Source: Turnera subulata (lineage: Eukaryota; Streptophyta; Magnoliopsida; Malpighiales; Passifloraceae). Taken from it: a DNA stretch of 64,000 bases. The stretch is taken from assembly GCA_028386065.3 (NCBI GenBank), contig JAKUCV010000176.1, positions 20,938-84,937 of the forward strand. Direction: 5' to 3'. The notes below the pieces were generated by a model that was given only the letters and a program-made list of their open reading frames with translations, was not told where the DNA came from and searched no databases. Position numbers and translations under genes: made by a program. Positions 45,971 to 58,261 of the stretch are shown piece by piece (the stretch's first letter is position 1; each line of letters begins with the position of its first letter).

Positions 45971-46856
45971 TTTTCTACAGCAAGTTCGTAAGTATTCTGA
46001 TTAATTATTTAATTATTAATTAAATCTTGCGTTTGGATTGATGAAGAGGCCCTGTATATTAAGGAATCATATCGAATGTTTCATTGTTGCTTAAGAATAT
46101 CAATATTTGAAAATTATTCCCACTACTAAATTTTCTTTTCAAGTGGAATGTCATACCAATCAGCACTAGTTGCCTGCAAGCATAATTACCAAACACATTG
46201 GAGAGTCTGCATTTTTTTTCTTTTTTAAAACTAATGCACGTTGGAAAAATTGTTGGTATTTCTAATCGATTCATACCAGGAATTTCCTTTTTTTTTAGAA
46301 TAAGAACTTTCTTATTATTGATCCAAGTTATACCTTATATAAAATATGGGTTAGTTGCTTGTTCAAGAGTCCTGAGTAATCGACATATCAATTTTGTTTT
46401 GATGGCCGACAGGAGCATCATCAAAGTATATATACCTTTTTCTTTAAAGTACATATGTTCCTAACTTTGACAGGGGTGGAGGAATATAATTAATTAGTCT
46501 TTTTCCCAACTTTCCTCTTACTTTTAGCTTAGGTGGAAGAGTAAATTTTCTATCTCTAAATGATGGCAGACAGGAACACATTTTATGAAACTTCAAAAAA
46601 AGGTCTCCTTAGTGTCTTTAAAAAATTTCTGTGTGGGGTTTTGATGTCTCCAACATAGACCCGAAAGATGGACAAAAGGTAATTAGTGCACAAGAAGTTG
46701 TGTAACCTAAAGCTAGAATAGATGGGGCTCATAAATAAGGTATGTGGATCCTTTTTCAAAGAATTAATTAATTACTAGATTAAAAACGTTAATCTTGTTT
46801 CATCCTTGGACGCTAAAGTTGAAATTAAATCTCTATATTGAATTTTGACTTCTTTC
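45971..46856. other. Spacer between elements Q and R
   Basis: AT-rich with short frames that show no domain. Its last 60 bases (TCCTTGGACGCTAAAG...) and the sequence right of 54164 (CATCCCTTTGTTTTCC) look like one interrupted MITE-type repeat into which element R inserted. Nothing else was recognised. Confidence 0.35.
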
Positions 46857-47171
46857 TGAAGGAATCTATATACTCATAGATAATACAGAGACTTACTTGT
46901 AAGTCTAATAAATTTAAGCGGAAGCAGGATCTTTTGGAGCTCGACTTGAATCACTGATCAGTGGAGGTCGTCACGGTGTAGTTGGATAAGTCTCCTAGTC
47001 CTCACAGCCTAAATCCCTTATTCTCTCTCTGTTTACTGTGTATTGTGTATCTCTAACGACTTATTAAATAATACCACATAACAGTATTATTTATAGAGTC
47101 CAAACTAGGTTTAAATTAGGGTTATGTTGTGAGCATCCCATATGGGTGGACTCTACGCTCCTTTTTCAACA
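46857..47171 (-). repeat. R 3' LTR
   Basis: 315 bp matching 53854-54164, sharing AAGCGGAAGCAGGATCTTTT and CATATGGGTGGAC. Confidence 0.9.
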
Positions 47172-48240
47172 TCTCTCACTCAAACATAATGGGAGTGCTT
47201 ATATACACAAAGAATGAGAAACACATTCTCACTGAAACAGTAAACGTTCATACAAGGAAGTAGACCGTGAGACCAGCATACTAGAGAGCCAAATGCTATA
47301 CATATGTAAGGAATATATAGCCTCTCATGAGAAGCCAAAGCTCTAAGTAGATCAAAACGTATGCAGGTACCCTTGATCATATCTCATTAAAAATCTTCTG
47401 AACTTCTCCTTTACATAGATACATTGTATACACAATCACAACCGTATGTTATAATTGGTGCACTGGTGAATACAAACTAACGAGATTACGGTAATGATCT
47501 TCCTCTTCTCACGATCCCCTATAACTTAACTTAACTTGCTTTTCTAGACATGTCCTGCCAGACCGAATCAGTGTCCATGGTCCTTTGGCAACACAGTAAG
47601 ATAGCGAACATCAAGCAGAGTGTCAGGTACTTGATCGGAGTCTTGATGGTACACAATAGAGCTACCACAGAAGATCAGGGTCTCACACAACAATAAGCGA
47701 AAATTGCACTTATTTTAACCCATACAGTCGACAAAATGCACACATGGTTTGAAACATGTGCTACAGCATTTTCTCCTTCCCCATGGAGTGTATGTCTTTT
47801 CCCGTAAGGAATATTGTACATATGACATTCAGACACCGTATGTATCCAAACTTGAGTTCCATGATCTACCCAATAACTTGAACTCACATCTAGCCCATAA
47901 AGTAGACTAGATAAACATATTTCATCTATTAAATGACCTTTTTTCATTACTCATTCGACGTATGTAGTTTTAAACTATCGGCTCTCAAATTATCCATATG
48001 ATAATTTTACTTAAAACTCGTCTCATCTCCACTGATCACTAAGATAAGGAGGCGGTTACCTATGTGGGAAGGCTAACCTCTTGTCTACCCGACATACTTT
48101 ACAACAAAGCTAAAAATAGAGGAATCTACACGACATCCATTCAAAAAAAAGCTCATGTATGTATGAAATTCAACTTTATTGATAACCATTGAAACATTAA
48201 ATAGTCATGTGAACAATGGAAAATAAATAAAATGAAGTAT
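47172..48240 (-). other. R 3' untranslated region
   Basis: About 1.07 kb between the 3' LTR and the end of RNase H. No domain is recognisable and frames are short. It is long for a copia 3' region, and a buried insertion is possible but not visible. Confidence 0.4.
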
Positions 48241-49640
48241 TCAAAGCCTATGCAATCCTTGAGACTTCATGTGTTTGACAAATACATCTCTAGGTACAGG
48301 CTTAATCAATGGATCTGCCAACATGTCACTTGTAGACAAATACTTCACATTCACCACCTTGCCCACAACCATGTCTCTTACATAGTTATATTTGATATCT
48401 ATATGTTTCGTTTTGCAATGGAACTTAGGGTCCTTGGTGGAAGAAATTGCAGCCTGACTATCACAGTAAACCAATACTGGATCAGTGTTTTCTTCATCAC
48501 CCACAAGGCGCCCTAAGAACCTCCTCAACCAAATAGCCTCTTGTGCTGCTGAAGCGAGAGCCACATATTTGGCTTTCATCGTGGACAAGGATACACATGA
48601 TTGTTTCTTACTGCTCAAGGATATGGCACAACCAATCAGTATGAAACATGCCTAGACGTAGACTTTCTATCGTCTGGATCCCCTCCATGGTCTGAATCAG
48701 TGTATCCTACGAATTGCAGATCCTTCCCACCTTGATAATAAAGCGAGCAATCAGCAGTCCCCCTCAGATATCTCATGATTCTTTTTACTGCTTCCCAATG
48801 TGCTGGGCCCTGGGTCAGACTGATATTTGCTTACCAAGCCAACTAATTGGCAGATATCCGGTCTAGTGCATACCATAGTATACATCAGACTTCCGACTAC
48901 ACTCCGTTATGGAACTCGACTCATCTGTTCTCTCTCTTCAGGTGTCTTAGGACACAAGTGATTTCCCATAGTGTGGCCTTTGCTGATAGGAGTATCGATA
49001 GGATTATTATTCTGCATATTGAATCGTTCAAGAACTTTTCTAATGTACTTCTCTTGAGAGAGATACAATAGCTACTTTGAACGATCTCTTGAATTCTTAA
49101 CTCCAAGAATATATGCAGCTTCACCCATATCCTTCATCTCAAATTGAGATGACAACAAGGTCTTAACCTCATTGATAAACTCCATATCGTTTCCAGCTAT
49201 AAGCATGTCATCTCATATAATGTCAAAATCACAAACCTATTTCTAGATCTTTGGTATATACATAATGGTCTTCATCCGTCATGGTAAAACCATTAGAAAA
49301 GACAACATTGTGGAAACGTATATACCACAGCCTTGAAGATTGTTTAAAACCATAAATAGACTTCAAAAGTCTACAAACCTTATGTTCGTGGCCTTATTCG
49401 ATGAAACACTCAGGTTGTTCCATGTAAATCTCTTCACTCAATTCACCATTAAGAAAGGCAATTTTTTTATCCAATTGATGTAATTCTAGATCTAAATTTG
49501 CAACCATAGCCAGAATTAGGCAAATATAGGTAAACCGTTTCGCCACCAGTCAAGCCTTATATCTCTCAACTGTGCCATCATAGTTGAGCTTAATCTTGAG
49601 AACCCATTTATTCCCATTGGCTTTGCGTCCTTTAGGGAGA
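48241..49640 (-). pseudogene. R reverse transcriptase and RNase H remnant
   Basis: RNase H is well preserved at 48618-48241 (SLSTMKAKYVALASAAQEA, then VYCDSQAAIS and TKHIDIKYNYVRD). Reverse transcriptase, 49640-48620, survives only in pieces across several frames, including [17 protein letters not shown] and YVDDM-like positions disrupted by stops. Not translatable. Confidence 0.8.
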
Positions 49641-49644
49641 TCAA

Positions 49645-50948
49645 CTAGCTCCCAAACTTTGTTGACTCGCATAGACTCCATTTCATCTTCCATCGCTTTT
49701 CTCGATTTTTCCGTAGAAGGCTTGAGAGAGCCTTTTTTACATTTCTTGGCTCATGGTCATCATGTAGGAGCACCATTGTTCCCATTTGGATCAATGTGGC
49801 TCCCAGTCGGATCAAAAATGTTAATCTCACTCCCACTTGGAATAAGAAGCATTTTGTCGCTCCCACTTGAAGCAACAGGATTACTTGCATTCGCATTTGA
49901 TGATAAGGGAGGTTGCTGATGAGAGACGAACACATCATCTGCTAAATTTCTCCCACTCGAATGAAGTGATCCTTGATCTTTATTCTCAAACAAAGATAGG
50001 TCTTCTCCTATCTCACCCATCTTAGGAAACTCATTCTCTAAGAATGTGACATCCCGTGACTCAAATTCAGTCACACTCCCACTATCTTGCTGGCCTATAA
50101 ACACATAACCTTTTGAGGTTTCTAAGTACCAAATAAAAATACTTTTCTTCCCTATTGGGCCCAATTTGCCATGTTGATGGGAAGAATCATGTGTATAAGC
50201 AGGACAGCCCCAAGGTCTCAAAACACTTTGGTTGGGTTGTTTACCAGTCCAGAACTCATATGGAATGGTTGCAACTGACTTGGTGGGCACTCGGTTAAGT
50301 ACATAGGCAGTTGTCAATAGAGCATCACCCCAAAAGGTAATGGGCAATTGAGCTTGTGCCATCATTGGCCTAACCATCTCAAAGAGCGTTCTATTTCATC
50401 TCTCCGCAGCACCATTTTGTTGATTAGTATAGGGTATGATCAACTGATGAGCAATTCCCTTTGTATCACAAATCCCATTAAATTGGGCAGAGAGATACTC
50501 ACGGCCAAGATCAGTTTGAATGGTCCAATTGATTTTCCACTAAGCTAATATAGCTTTCGAAGCATGTTAATGCCTCTAATTTAGGGAAAATCAAATAGAC
50601 ATAACCATACCGAGTATATTCGTCTATAAATATGATGAAATAGTACGCTCCGTGCCTGGCCCTAACGTTCATGGGCTCACAGATGTCCGAATGGACTAAT
50701 TGCATGGGAAATTCGGATCTAGTCGCTTTACCGAAAGGTTTTCGTGCTGATTTTCCAACTAGACAACACTCACAAGTAGACAGTTCCACTTGTTTGATGC
50801 TAGGAAGCAAGACTTGTTTTGCTAACCTTTGCATCCTTTGTTGGCCAATATGACCAAGCCTAGCATGCCAAGCGTTCACATCAACGTTATGATTACACGT
50901 AGAAGCAACTGCGGAAAAAACAAGCATTGTTATTAATGGAAATATCAT
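49645..50948 (-). pseudogene. R integrase remnant
   Basis: 50948-50511 encodes GAG-pre-integrase and the start of integrase (NAWHARLGHIGQQRMQRLAK, CECCLVGKSAR, LVHSDICEPM, YFIIFIDEYTRYGYVYL). 50377-49760 gives the C-terminal half (FWGDALLTTAYVLNRVPTKS, PYEFWTGKQPN, WGCPAYTHD). The middle, including part of the catalytic core, is broken by stops near 50400-50500. The disordered tail towards reverse transcriptase is rich in Ser, Gly and Asn. Confidence 0.85.
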
Positions 50949-51004
50949 TCAAATCCATAACATAAAAACCTCCAGTCATATAACCAAAGCCAAATAAAGT
51001 TGAA

Positions 51005-51348
51005 CCCAAAGTTAACTTAACAAAATTGTCATGAAATAACAAAGTAAAACCCAAACTAGAAAAAGTCTTGACGGAAATAATATTTCGACGAATCGAAGGA
51101 GCATAGAGGACATCATGTAGAAGAAGTTCTCACCCACATGCAAGACTAACTTGCATGATCCAATTCCTTCAACTGCAACCTTTGAGTTGTTGGCTACATA
51201 TATCCACTTTGTTCCACGTGTAATTCGCCGAAAATCAACAAAGGCACCACGTTCCCGCACTATGTGGTCCGTGGCTTCTGAGTCTACAATAAAGCACTAG
51301 ATTTAGTCAGAAAATTTGTGCTAGAAACACAAAGTTCACTAGCACAAG
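51005..51348 (-). pseudogene. R protease remnant
   Basis: The minus-strand reading shows FIVDSEATDHIV near 51290, the copia protease site with Glu in place of the Gly of DSG. It is followed by KWIYVANNSKVAVEGIGSCK. The active site is therefore altered as well as the frame. Confidence 0.75.
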
Positions 51349-52161
51349 TTAGTGAAAATACCTAACGCTTAGGCTCATGCATTCACAAGCATAGTGACCC
51401 TTTTGGTTATAGTTAAAGCACTTTACATGTGCTTTATTGGTATTTCCACCACGTTTCTTAATGCCTTGTTGTCCTATCTTGGGCTGAGTTGGCCCAGCTT
51501 TCTTTCCCCAATTCATCCTCTTCGAACTACCTTTGGCCTTGGAAGTTGCCATATGCAACTCAGCTTGTGGCTTTCCAGCCTCAAGCCTTTCCTCCTCCAG
51601 CTCAAGGTGTTTCCACACTTCGTCCAGATTGGTGATTCGCACATTGTGGGTCAGATGCATCTTCATCTGTTCCCAATCATTGGGTAAAGAACGTATGACA
51701 AGTCCAGAATTCCTCAATTCCCTGATCATATTGGCCATATGCCTCATATGTTGTTTCATAGTGTGACTAGGGTTTTTCTTGTAGGAATCAAACCTGATGG
51801 TCAAGGACCTCAGCTTTGTCACAGACAAGGTACTATAACTTGTCCTTAAAGCATTCCATATGGCCATAGCCGTTGGATGGTCCTCGCAGTCCAAGAAAAT
51901 ATCCTCTTCCACTGCACTCAGCAACGTTTTGCAGGTAGTGGAATCCTTTTTCTTCCATGCATCATATGCCTCACGCTCATGCCTGTGCTGAGCCGTATTC
52001 CCAGCATTAGGCTCATTCATGACATGATTGATTGCGTCAAGAGCCTCTTGCTCTTCCAGCACATACTGGATTTTTGCACTCCAGACTTCATAATTATTGC
52101 CATTCAGCTTCAACCCTTTGCTGAGCTCAACAATAATTCCATTGATGCTAGCATCAGTCAT
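51349..52161 (-). pseudogene. R gag, open frame with a damaged zinc knuckle
   Basis: A continuous 270-codon minus-strand frame starting at the ATG at 52161. LKLNGNNYEVWSAKIQYVLE is the DUF4219-like start, and the UBN2 core includes MAIWNALRTSY, LRSLTIRFDSYK and VIRSLPNDWEQMK. A basic linker follows. The zinc knuckle reads CFNYNQKGHYACEC, with Tyr where the second Cys should be. It could still make an RNA-binding Gag-like protein, but its pol is dead. Confidence 0.82.
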
Positions 52162-53840
52162 TTTTTACACAAAAGAATATACACAAAACGAAAATCATAC
52201 CAAAAACAAATACATGGATTTAATGTTCACATACATACATGCCATCATACAAAGCAATAATAAAGTAGGCTAATTAACACATATATAACCTGGCATCGTA
52301 AGTTCACTAGGTTCCCAATCATCTTCTAAAGTTTAATACATATAGAAAATTAGCCTAATTAATTAATCAAGCTAAGGATGCTTGTTATGCTTCATAGAAC
52401 ATGATTGTTAAGCATAAAATTGTGTTAAACACATTAACAACAAGGTATAAGCATATTAAACATATTTAACATTCTCTTATACACACAACATGTTATAACC
52501 AGAAAATTTGGCAAAAAAAAACAATTATCCAGAAGGCAATGAATACATATATTCACATTCTTCATGTTATAACAGTGGGAGCGTGCCAGAAAAAAAAATA
52601 TCACTGGAAGTCTGGTAATTATATTTTTTTCGCACATTGAGAAAATACGAAAGGAGGTTTAATCCGTATGGATAAACTCTTGAAAAAAATTGATTTGTTT
52701 TGATGGTTTTTTAAAAAATGTGGGCCTTGTGCTCATAACCCAACCAAAAAACTTTAGGCTACAGAAGCCCAAAAGAAACACTGCCAGAGGCCATATGGCT
52801 CCCGCTCACTCGGCTCGTGGCTCATGGCTCGGCTCAACTAGCTAACTTATTCGGCTCAGCAACTTCCCTTTTTTTGTTTTTTTTTTTCCTGAAATGGTGG
52901 CACGTGGGAGGCGAGGGTTTCATCTCTTTCTCTCCTACAGTAACCAACTACTGCCGCCGCCAGAATGAAAAAACACTCCCACCGGAGCAAACCGCCGCCG
53001 ACAGTGGACGAGGCAGCCGACAGACGGCACCGCAGCAGTGACACACACCACCGCAGTAGCCACGGGTGCCGTTGGACATGCGAACGAATCGCGCTCCACA
53101 GCCGGCGCCGCCCGCTTCAACCGGTGACAACGACCGACGAGGGGAAACAACATGGAAAGGCTCGACGACGACGAACATCGCCAGTGTCTTCCCTACTGCG
53201 CTCCTCGAAACGCTCATCAGCCGCCACCTAGAGGCCCCCTCAACGTTCCAGTGCCGCCTCCACAAGCCAACGTTTTGGGAACAAGCAGTCTCGCCTCCAT
53301 CGCGCATCCACCATGTGTGGTGCTGTGGCACAAGTCCCCTCCCGATTCGGTCACTGCCGTGTGCAGCAAACTTGAGCCTTACCACCGTCTGCAGCAACCC
53401 GTACCTTGTCTGTCGTCGTGTGCAGCGTGATGGGTATGGGTAATCTGTTCTTGGGTTTCCATGAAAAAAACAAAACAATCTTGTTTCACAAAACAAAACA
53501 ACCAACAAATCCACCTTGCTTTCTATTTTTTTAATTGACTTCCAGCAAAAACATGGCAGTAAACGATGATAAACAAGCAACAATCCACTAATTGAAATCA
53601 TGGCATGGCAGTATTTGTTTTCAAACAGTAAATCAATTGAGCACATCATAGGTTTCGGCATATTATAATAGAAACAAACCAATTGTTTTTACTATAAAAA
53701 AAGTTTCAACATATGATCCACCGAAAACTCATATCGATTAATATTTTTTCTTGATAACGATCACACAAAAACAAATCGATTATGAATATTATATAAAGGC
53801 ATATCATAGGTTACTCAATAATCAGGAAATCAAGTCTAGT
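52162..53840 (-). other. R leader with a GC-rich block
   Basis: The region between the primer-binding site and gag is about 1.68 kb, much longer than a usual copia leader. 52770-53450 is clearly GC-rich, with GCCGCC and CGACGA words and a GGCTC-repeat stretch at 52795-52860, in contrast to the AT-rich flanks. A 244-codon minus-strand frame (53682-52948) crosses the junction and has no domain I know. It may be captured host sequence or an unrecognised insertion. Confidence 0.5.
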
Positions 53841-53853
53841 GCTTCGCTACCAA

Positions 53854-54164
53854 TGAAGGAATCTATATACTCATAGATAATACAGAATAGGAGACTTACT
53901 TGTACGTCTATTAAATTAAGCGGAAGCAGGATCTTTTAGAGCTCGGCTTGAATCACTGATCGATGGAGGCCGTCACAGTGTAGTTGGATCGGTCTCCTAG
54001 TCCTTACAGCGTCCTATTCTCTGTTTACTGTGTATTGTGTATGTCTGACGCCTTACTAAATAATGCCACATAACAGCATTATTTATAGTGTCCAAACTAG
54101 GGTTAAATCAGGGTTACGTGGTGAGCACCCCATATGGGTGGACCCCACGCCCCTTTTTCCAACA
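53854..54164 (-). repeat. R 5' LTR
   Basis: 311 bp matching 46857-47171. The primer-binding site is immediately left. Confidence 0.9.
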
Positions 54165-55435
54165 CTTTTCATCCCTTTGTTTTCCTTAGTTGGCCTACTT
54201 TGATCCCTCTTGCCAGAATGCGGTGGAAAATGCTGATGTGGCAAGTTTTCCAGCTCACGTCAGCAGATGTGGAAACCATATGTCAGGTTGAACCAACAAA
54301 TCGAACCGAATCGATCCATTCCGTTTGCCCATCCAAAAACCAATTTTCCAAATCCGGTTTGTCTATTTCCTTTTTTTTTTTACTTTAAATTAATTTCTTT
54401 AAAAGGCCCGGTGAGCCAACCAGTCGGCCGCACGATTACTCTCCTAGTAAGCATGAGTTAAAGAGAGTTCCTGATTTCGACCTAGACATTGGTGAATAGA
54501 AGATTGGAAGGTCGTGTACGTCGGCGGCACCTATGTATTACCTGCCACCATACCAATCACAATCTTTGACATGAAAAATTATTTTAGACAAATATAATAT
54601 TTATGTAACTAATTGTAGTGTAAAAAATATAATAAAATATTTAGTCTAACACAATGAACATTAAAATTGTAAAATAAATATGATATATATAAAAGTAAGA
54701 AATAAATAAAATAATATTTAATAAATATAAAAAGAAAATCATGTATCATAAAAAGTTAATAACAACTGATTAGGATAAACTAAATGTAAAAACCAAATAT
54801 TACTACTTTTTTTTATACTAGTGGAGGAAAGAAATATTACTACTGATTAATAATATTCAAAATACAAGAAAATAATAAAAGTTATTATAAAAAATTGTTA
54901 AAGATTAGCATAAAATATTTCAGAAAAAATCATGTTTGAAAATATTTGTATAGAGAATTTTTTCTCATAAATAACTAAAAAAATTTTAAAATTTTTTTGC
55001 TAACTTACATTTTGGAATAAAAAAATTTATATGTAAATATTAAAATAAAAGGAGAAATAATATACAAATAACATAAATTATCAATAGTAAAATTAATTAT
55101 ATAAAAATAGGAAAAGATATATTGGTACAAAATCTTTTTGAAAAAAATAAGATTATGTCAACAAATAATATTTCTATTGAAAAGGTTAACAAATAATAAT
55201 AACTATGCACAAATGTTATATTAAATATATGAATAGCATACCAACTTAAAAATACAAAGATCTATATTGAAGAGATGAAAACGAAAAGATAATAAAATAA
55301 TAAAATAAATTTGATTTTTAAAATTGAGCATGTCTTATAAAAAATACAAGTAATATTATTTTTTCTATTCAAAAATTAATTAAAATTATTAACTAAACCA
55401 TAAATAATATGAAATGGAGTTAAATATATGATTGG
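54165..55435. other. MITE-like sequence then AT-rich spacer
   Basis: 54170-54420 has CATCCCTTTGTTTTCC, TTGATCCCTC and a GCTGATGTGGCA...CACGTCAGCAGATGTGG inverted pair, in the style of Mutator-like TIRs but without definable ends. 54560-55435 is extremely A+T-rich with poly-A stretches and no feature. Confidence 0.4.
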
Positions 55436-56262
55436 TGTTAGCCCAGAAAGGCTTAAGAGGATGGATGAATTATACTACCCTTAATCGCGCATTTGGTTTC
55501 TGGTTTTGGTTTCGGAAAAACCAGATGGTTTCCTTACAAACCACGCACTCAAAGATCTATCTGTACACACAAGGTAAAGATTGAAAGAACAAGGGTAAGA
55601 GATGTTGACGCAGTGATTTTAGAGTAGTTTCCTCTCACCAAGTACCTCCATTACCTAAAGGATCCTCCTTTAGGATTTCAAACACTCACTATAATTAGGT
55701 TTTTATGGGTTCAACCTTGACCATTACAAGCTTTTACAGGAGCAGCTCTTGCCTAAGCTTTCCACAGGCTCAACTCTAACCTTTACAAGTTTTTCCAAGG
55801 CTAAACTATAACCTTCCCTCAAATCTAACCCTAGAAATGAGTGCCCAACAAAGACTAAACCATTTTTTCCTTAAAAACTTCCCTTTCATAGGATTTAACA
55901 CAAGTGTAAGCTCAACATGAAGAACACAGGTGCAAGCACAAGTTTGCATACTTAGAATCTCTCTCTCATATGTTGGGAAAATCTTCAAGGAGGATTTGGA
56001 CCTGTTTATATAAAGTCTAAACATGTGGTAGCTCTTCCTCCAACGGCTATGTGGCTCTTAATTTCTTCTAGAGTTGACTCATGTACTCCACTAGCTTTTG
56101 TTGGGTTTAATTCTTGAAGTCCACTCTCTTTGCAAGTGAACTTACAACCTATGATCTTTGTTGTTCTTGCTGAGCTTATATTTGTGCTTATTCTTGTTCT
56201 CCAAATTATTACGAAGGGTAGTGTATTTAGGGAAGACTTAGTGTAGTTTTGCTGAGCTCTCA
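55436..56262 (-). mobile_element. SIRE-like LTR in inverted orientation
   Basis: The left edge TGTTAGCCCAGAAAGGC is the complement of the LTR end GGGCTAACA at 56650. From 55436 to about 55825 the sequence is the reverse complement of 56263-56650. The remaining part resembles the middle of the LTR 57268-57955 read on the minus strand (AGCTAGTGGAGTAC, AAGAATTAAACCCA). The right edge is not sharply defined. Confidence 0.65.
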
Positions 56263-57955
56263 AATCAAGGATTAGATTTGGGGAAAGGATAGAGTTTAGC
56301 CTGGGAAAAACTTGTAAAGATTAGAGCTGAGACTGTGAAAAACTTAGGTTAGAGATGCTCTTGTAAAAGCTCATAATGGTTAAGGTTGAACATGCAAGAA
56401 CCTAATTATAGTGAGTATTTGAAATCCTAAAGGAGGGTCCTTTAGGTAGTGGAGATATCGGGTGAGGGGGAACAACTCTAAAGTCACTGTGTCATCATTT
56501 CTTATCCTTGTTCATTCAATCTTTAGCTTATGTGTACGGACAGATCTGTGAGTGCGTAGTTTGTAATGAAACCATCTGGTTTATCAGATACCAAGTAAGC
56601 GATTAAGGGTGCCTAATTCATCCATCCTCTCAGGCCTTTCTGGGCTAACAATTGGTAGCGGAGCCACATTCTCAGTGTTGCGGAGTAACATCAAGAGATA
56701 AAGATCATAGCCTTTGAGGGTAATAGTATCCACAAACCCCCTTATTTTTATGGCATTGATTTTGATTATTGGAAGTTTAGAATTCAAATTTTTCTTGATG
56801 GTCAAGATCTTGAGATATGGTATTTGCGTCGAGTTGTTGATTATGATGATTGAGCCCTCTTAAGTTTTGTTGACTTAGGTCATGCATTACACTAGTTTTT
56901 TTACGCATTCTGAATGGTTTCTATGCTAGTTTCTTTCATGATTCTTTCCACTATTCGGATATATGGTTATATATATTGTTGGTTCTTTTGGCACTATGGT
57001 TTCATATATGGTTTTTGTTGATTCCAAAAGGGGGAAAAATGTTATGTTGATGTTGTTAAACATTCTTGCTGTTGCGCTACTCTGTTGAATATATTTGCAA
57101 GGTGTTATTTGCAAGGGGAGTATTTGGCCGAGCAGACTAGCCATAGGTGCTTAAAGTACAAAAATGATTGGTACAGAGGGAGTATGCTTATATGAAGTGT
57201 TATCTTAACTGACTTTGGTTTTTGCAGAAATCAATACAATATTTGTCATCATAGAAAAGGAGGAGACTGTTAGCCTAAACATAGGCTTAATAGGATTATT
57301 AATGCCTAATCATGTTTAGTGAATTATTATACATTGATTTTGATGACTAACAAACTTGGTTAGATATGTATATAGTTGTGTTGATTAAACATGCAGCTTG
57401 GTTTCATACAAAAACCACACCGGCTTGGTTTTTGGAAGAAGCCATACATAGTTATTAACATCATGTGGTCCTACTGCAAGTGGCTGGTGGTCCTCACAGC
57501 ATTAAAAACCAACCCCCAACTACTCCAACGGACATAGAAAGTGGTCTACGGCAGAGAAGAAGATCTGCAACTCTTATCTCTCACCTCCAATCTCAATTAT
57601 CAACTGTGGTCCTCACTTGTGGTCCTGGATTGCTAAAAATGGAATGTTTTGAGTTATTGAGCTGCAAAGAGAGTGGACATCCAGAATTAAACCCAGCATA
57701 AGCTAGTGGAGTACATCATGAGGGGAAATCACTCTAAAATCACTGTGTCATCACCTCTTGCCCTTGTTCTTTCAATTTTTAGCCTGTGTGCACAGACATA
57801 TCTGTAATTGCGTGATTTGTAATGAAACCATCTGGTTTATCAGAAACTAAGTAGGCGATTAAAGGGGGGGCTGAATCTGGTTTATCAGAAACCAAGTAGG
57901 CGATTAAGGGGTAGCCTGATTCAACCCCCCCTCTTAGGCCTATTTGGGGCTAACA
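56263..57955 (+). mobile_element. Internally deleted SIRE-like copia element
   Basis: A 5'-truncated LTR (about 56263-56650) is followed by the primer-binding site TGGTAGCGGAGCC at 56653-56665. The beginning of a gag-like reading lies at about 56690-56855 (PYFYGIDFDYWKF, then DGQDLEIW, then stops). The reading then jumps to non-coding 3' sequence, a polypurine tract AAAAGGAGGAGA at 57255-57266 and a complete 3' LTR, 57268-57955. All of pol is missing. The TGTTAGCC/GGCTAACA termini of the 3' LTR are perfect inverted copies. Confidence 0.75.
57268..57955 (+). repeat. SIRE-like 3' LTR with an internal duplication
   Basis: 688 bp. Near the end, the segment starting ATCTGGTTTATCAGAAAC and ending AGGCGATTAAAGGGG occurs twice (about 57829-57868 and 57876-57912). 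The end ATTCAACCCCCCCTCTTAGG is the SIRE-type signature. Confidence 0.75.
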
Positions 57956-57958
57956 ATT

Positions 57959-58254
57959 AGTCCCCCTACGATATTAAATTGATATGAAAGGTCCCTCTAT
58001 GCTAATTATCATTAATTACGTCTCTCTTCTCTTTCTAAATGATAAAGTTGGTTCTTACGCCTGGTTTAATCTACGATTAGCTGACATGGAAAATCTGGGT
58101 CCCATATAAGTGCTTAAACAACGCCACGTCAGCTAATTAAGAATTAAACCGGACAGGTGGACCAAATTTATCATTGTAGAAGCGTAGAGGGACCTAATTA
58201 ATCGTAATTAGCGTAACGGGACTATTGTTACCAATTCGATATGGTAGAGGGACT
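57959..58254. mobile_element. MITE-like inverted repeat, 296 bp
   Basis: Ends AGTCCCCCTACGATATTAAATTG and, inverted from the right, AGTCCCTCTACCATATCGAATTGG match with several differences for about 90 bp (shared TACGCTAATTA, ATTAATTA and GGTCCCTCTA blocks). No clear target duplication. It begins three bases after the SIRE-like LTR end, where the primer-binding site would be. Confidence 0.7.
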
Positions 58255-58261
58255 GAACATG

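Larger units (their letters stand above)
46857..54164 (-). mobile_element. Ty1/copia element R, decayed
   Basis: A minus-strand element of 7308 bp. Its 3' LTR is 46857-47171 and its 5' LTR 53854-54164, with terminal TGTTG...CTTCA on the minus strand. Flanks CTTTC (46852-46856) and CTTTT (54165-54169) are a target duplication with one mismatch. The primer-binding site TTGGTAGCGAAGC on the minus strand lies at 53841-53853. Gag, protease, integrase, reverse transcriptase and RNase H occur in copia order with many stops. The leader before gag is unusually long, about 1.7 kb, and partly GC-rich. Confidence 0.88.

Noticed and set aside
52948..53682. 244-codon minus-strand frame as a host gene
   Set aside because: It crosses from AT-rich to GC-rich sequence, has no recognisable motif, and part of its length follows from the absence of stops in GC-rich DNA. 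It is kept only as part of the leader finding.
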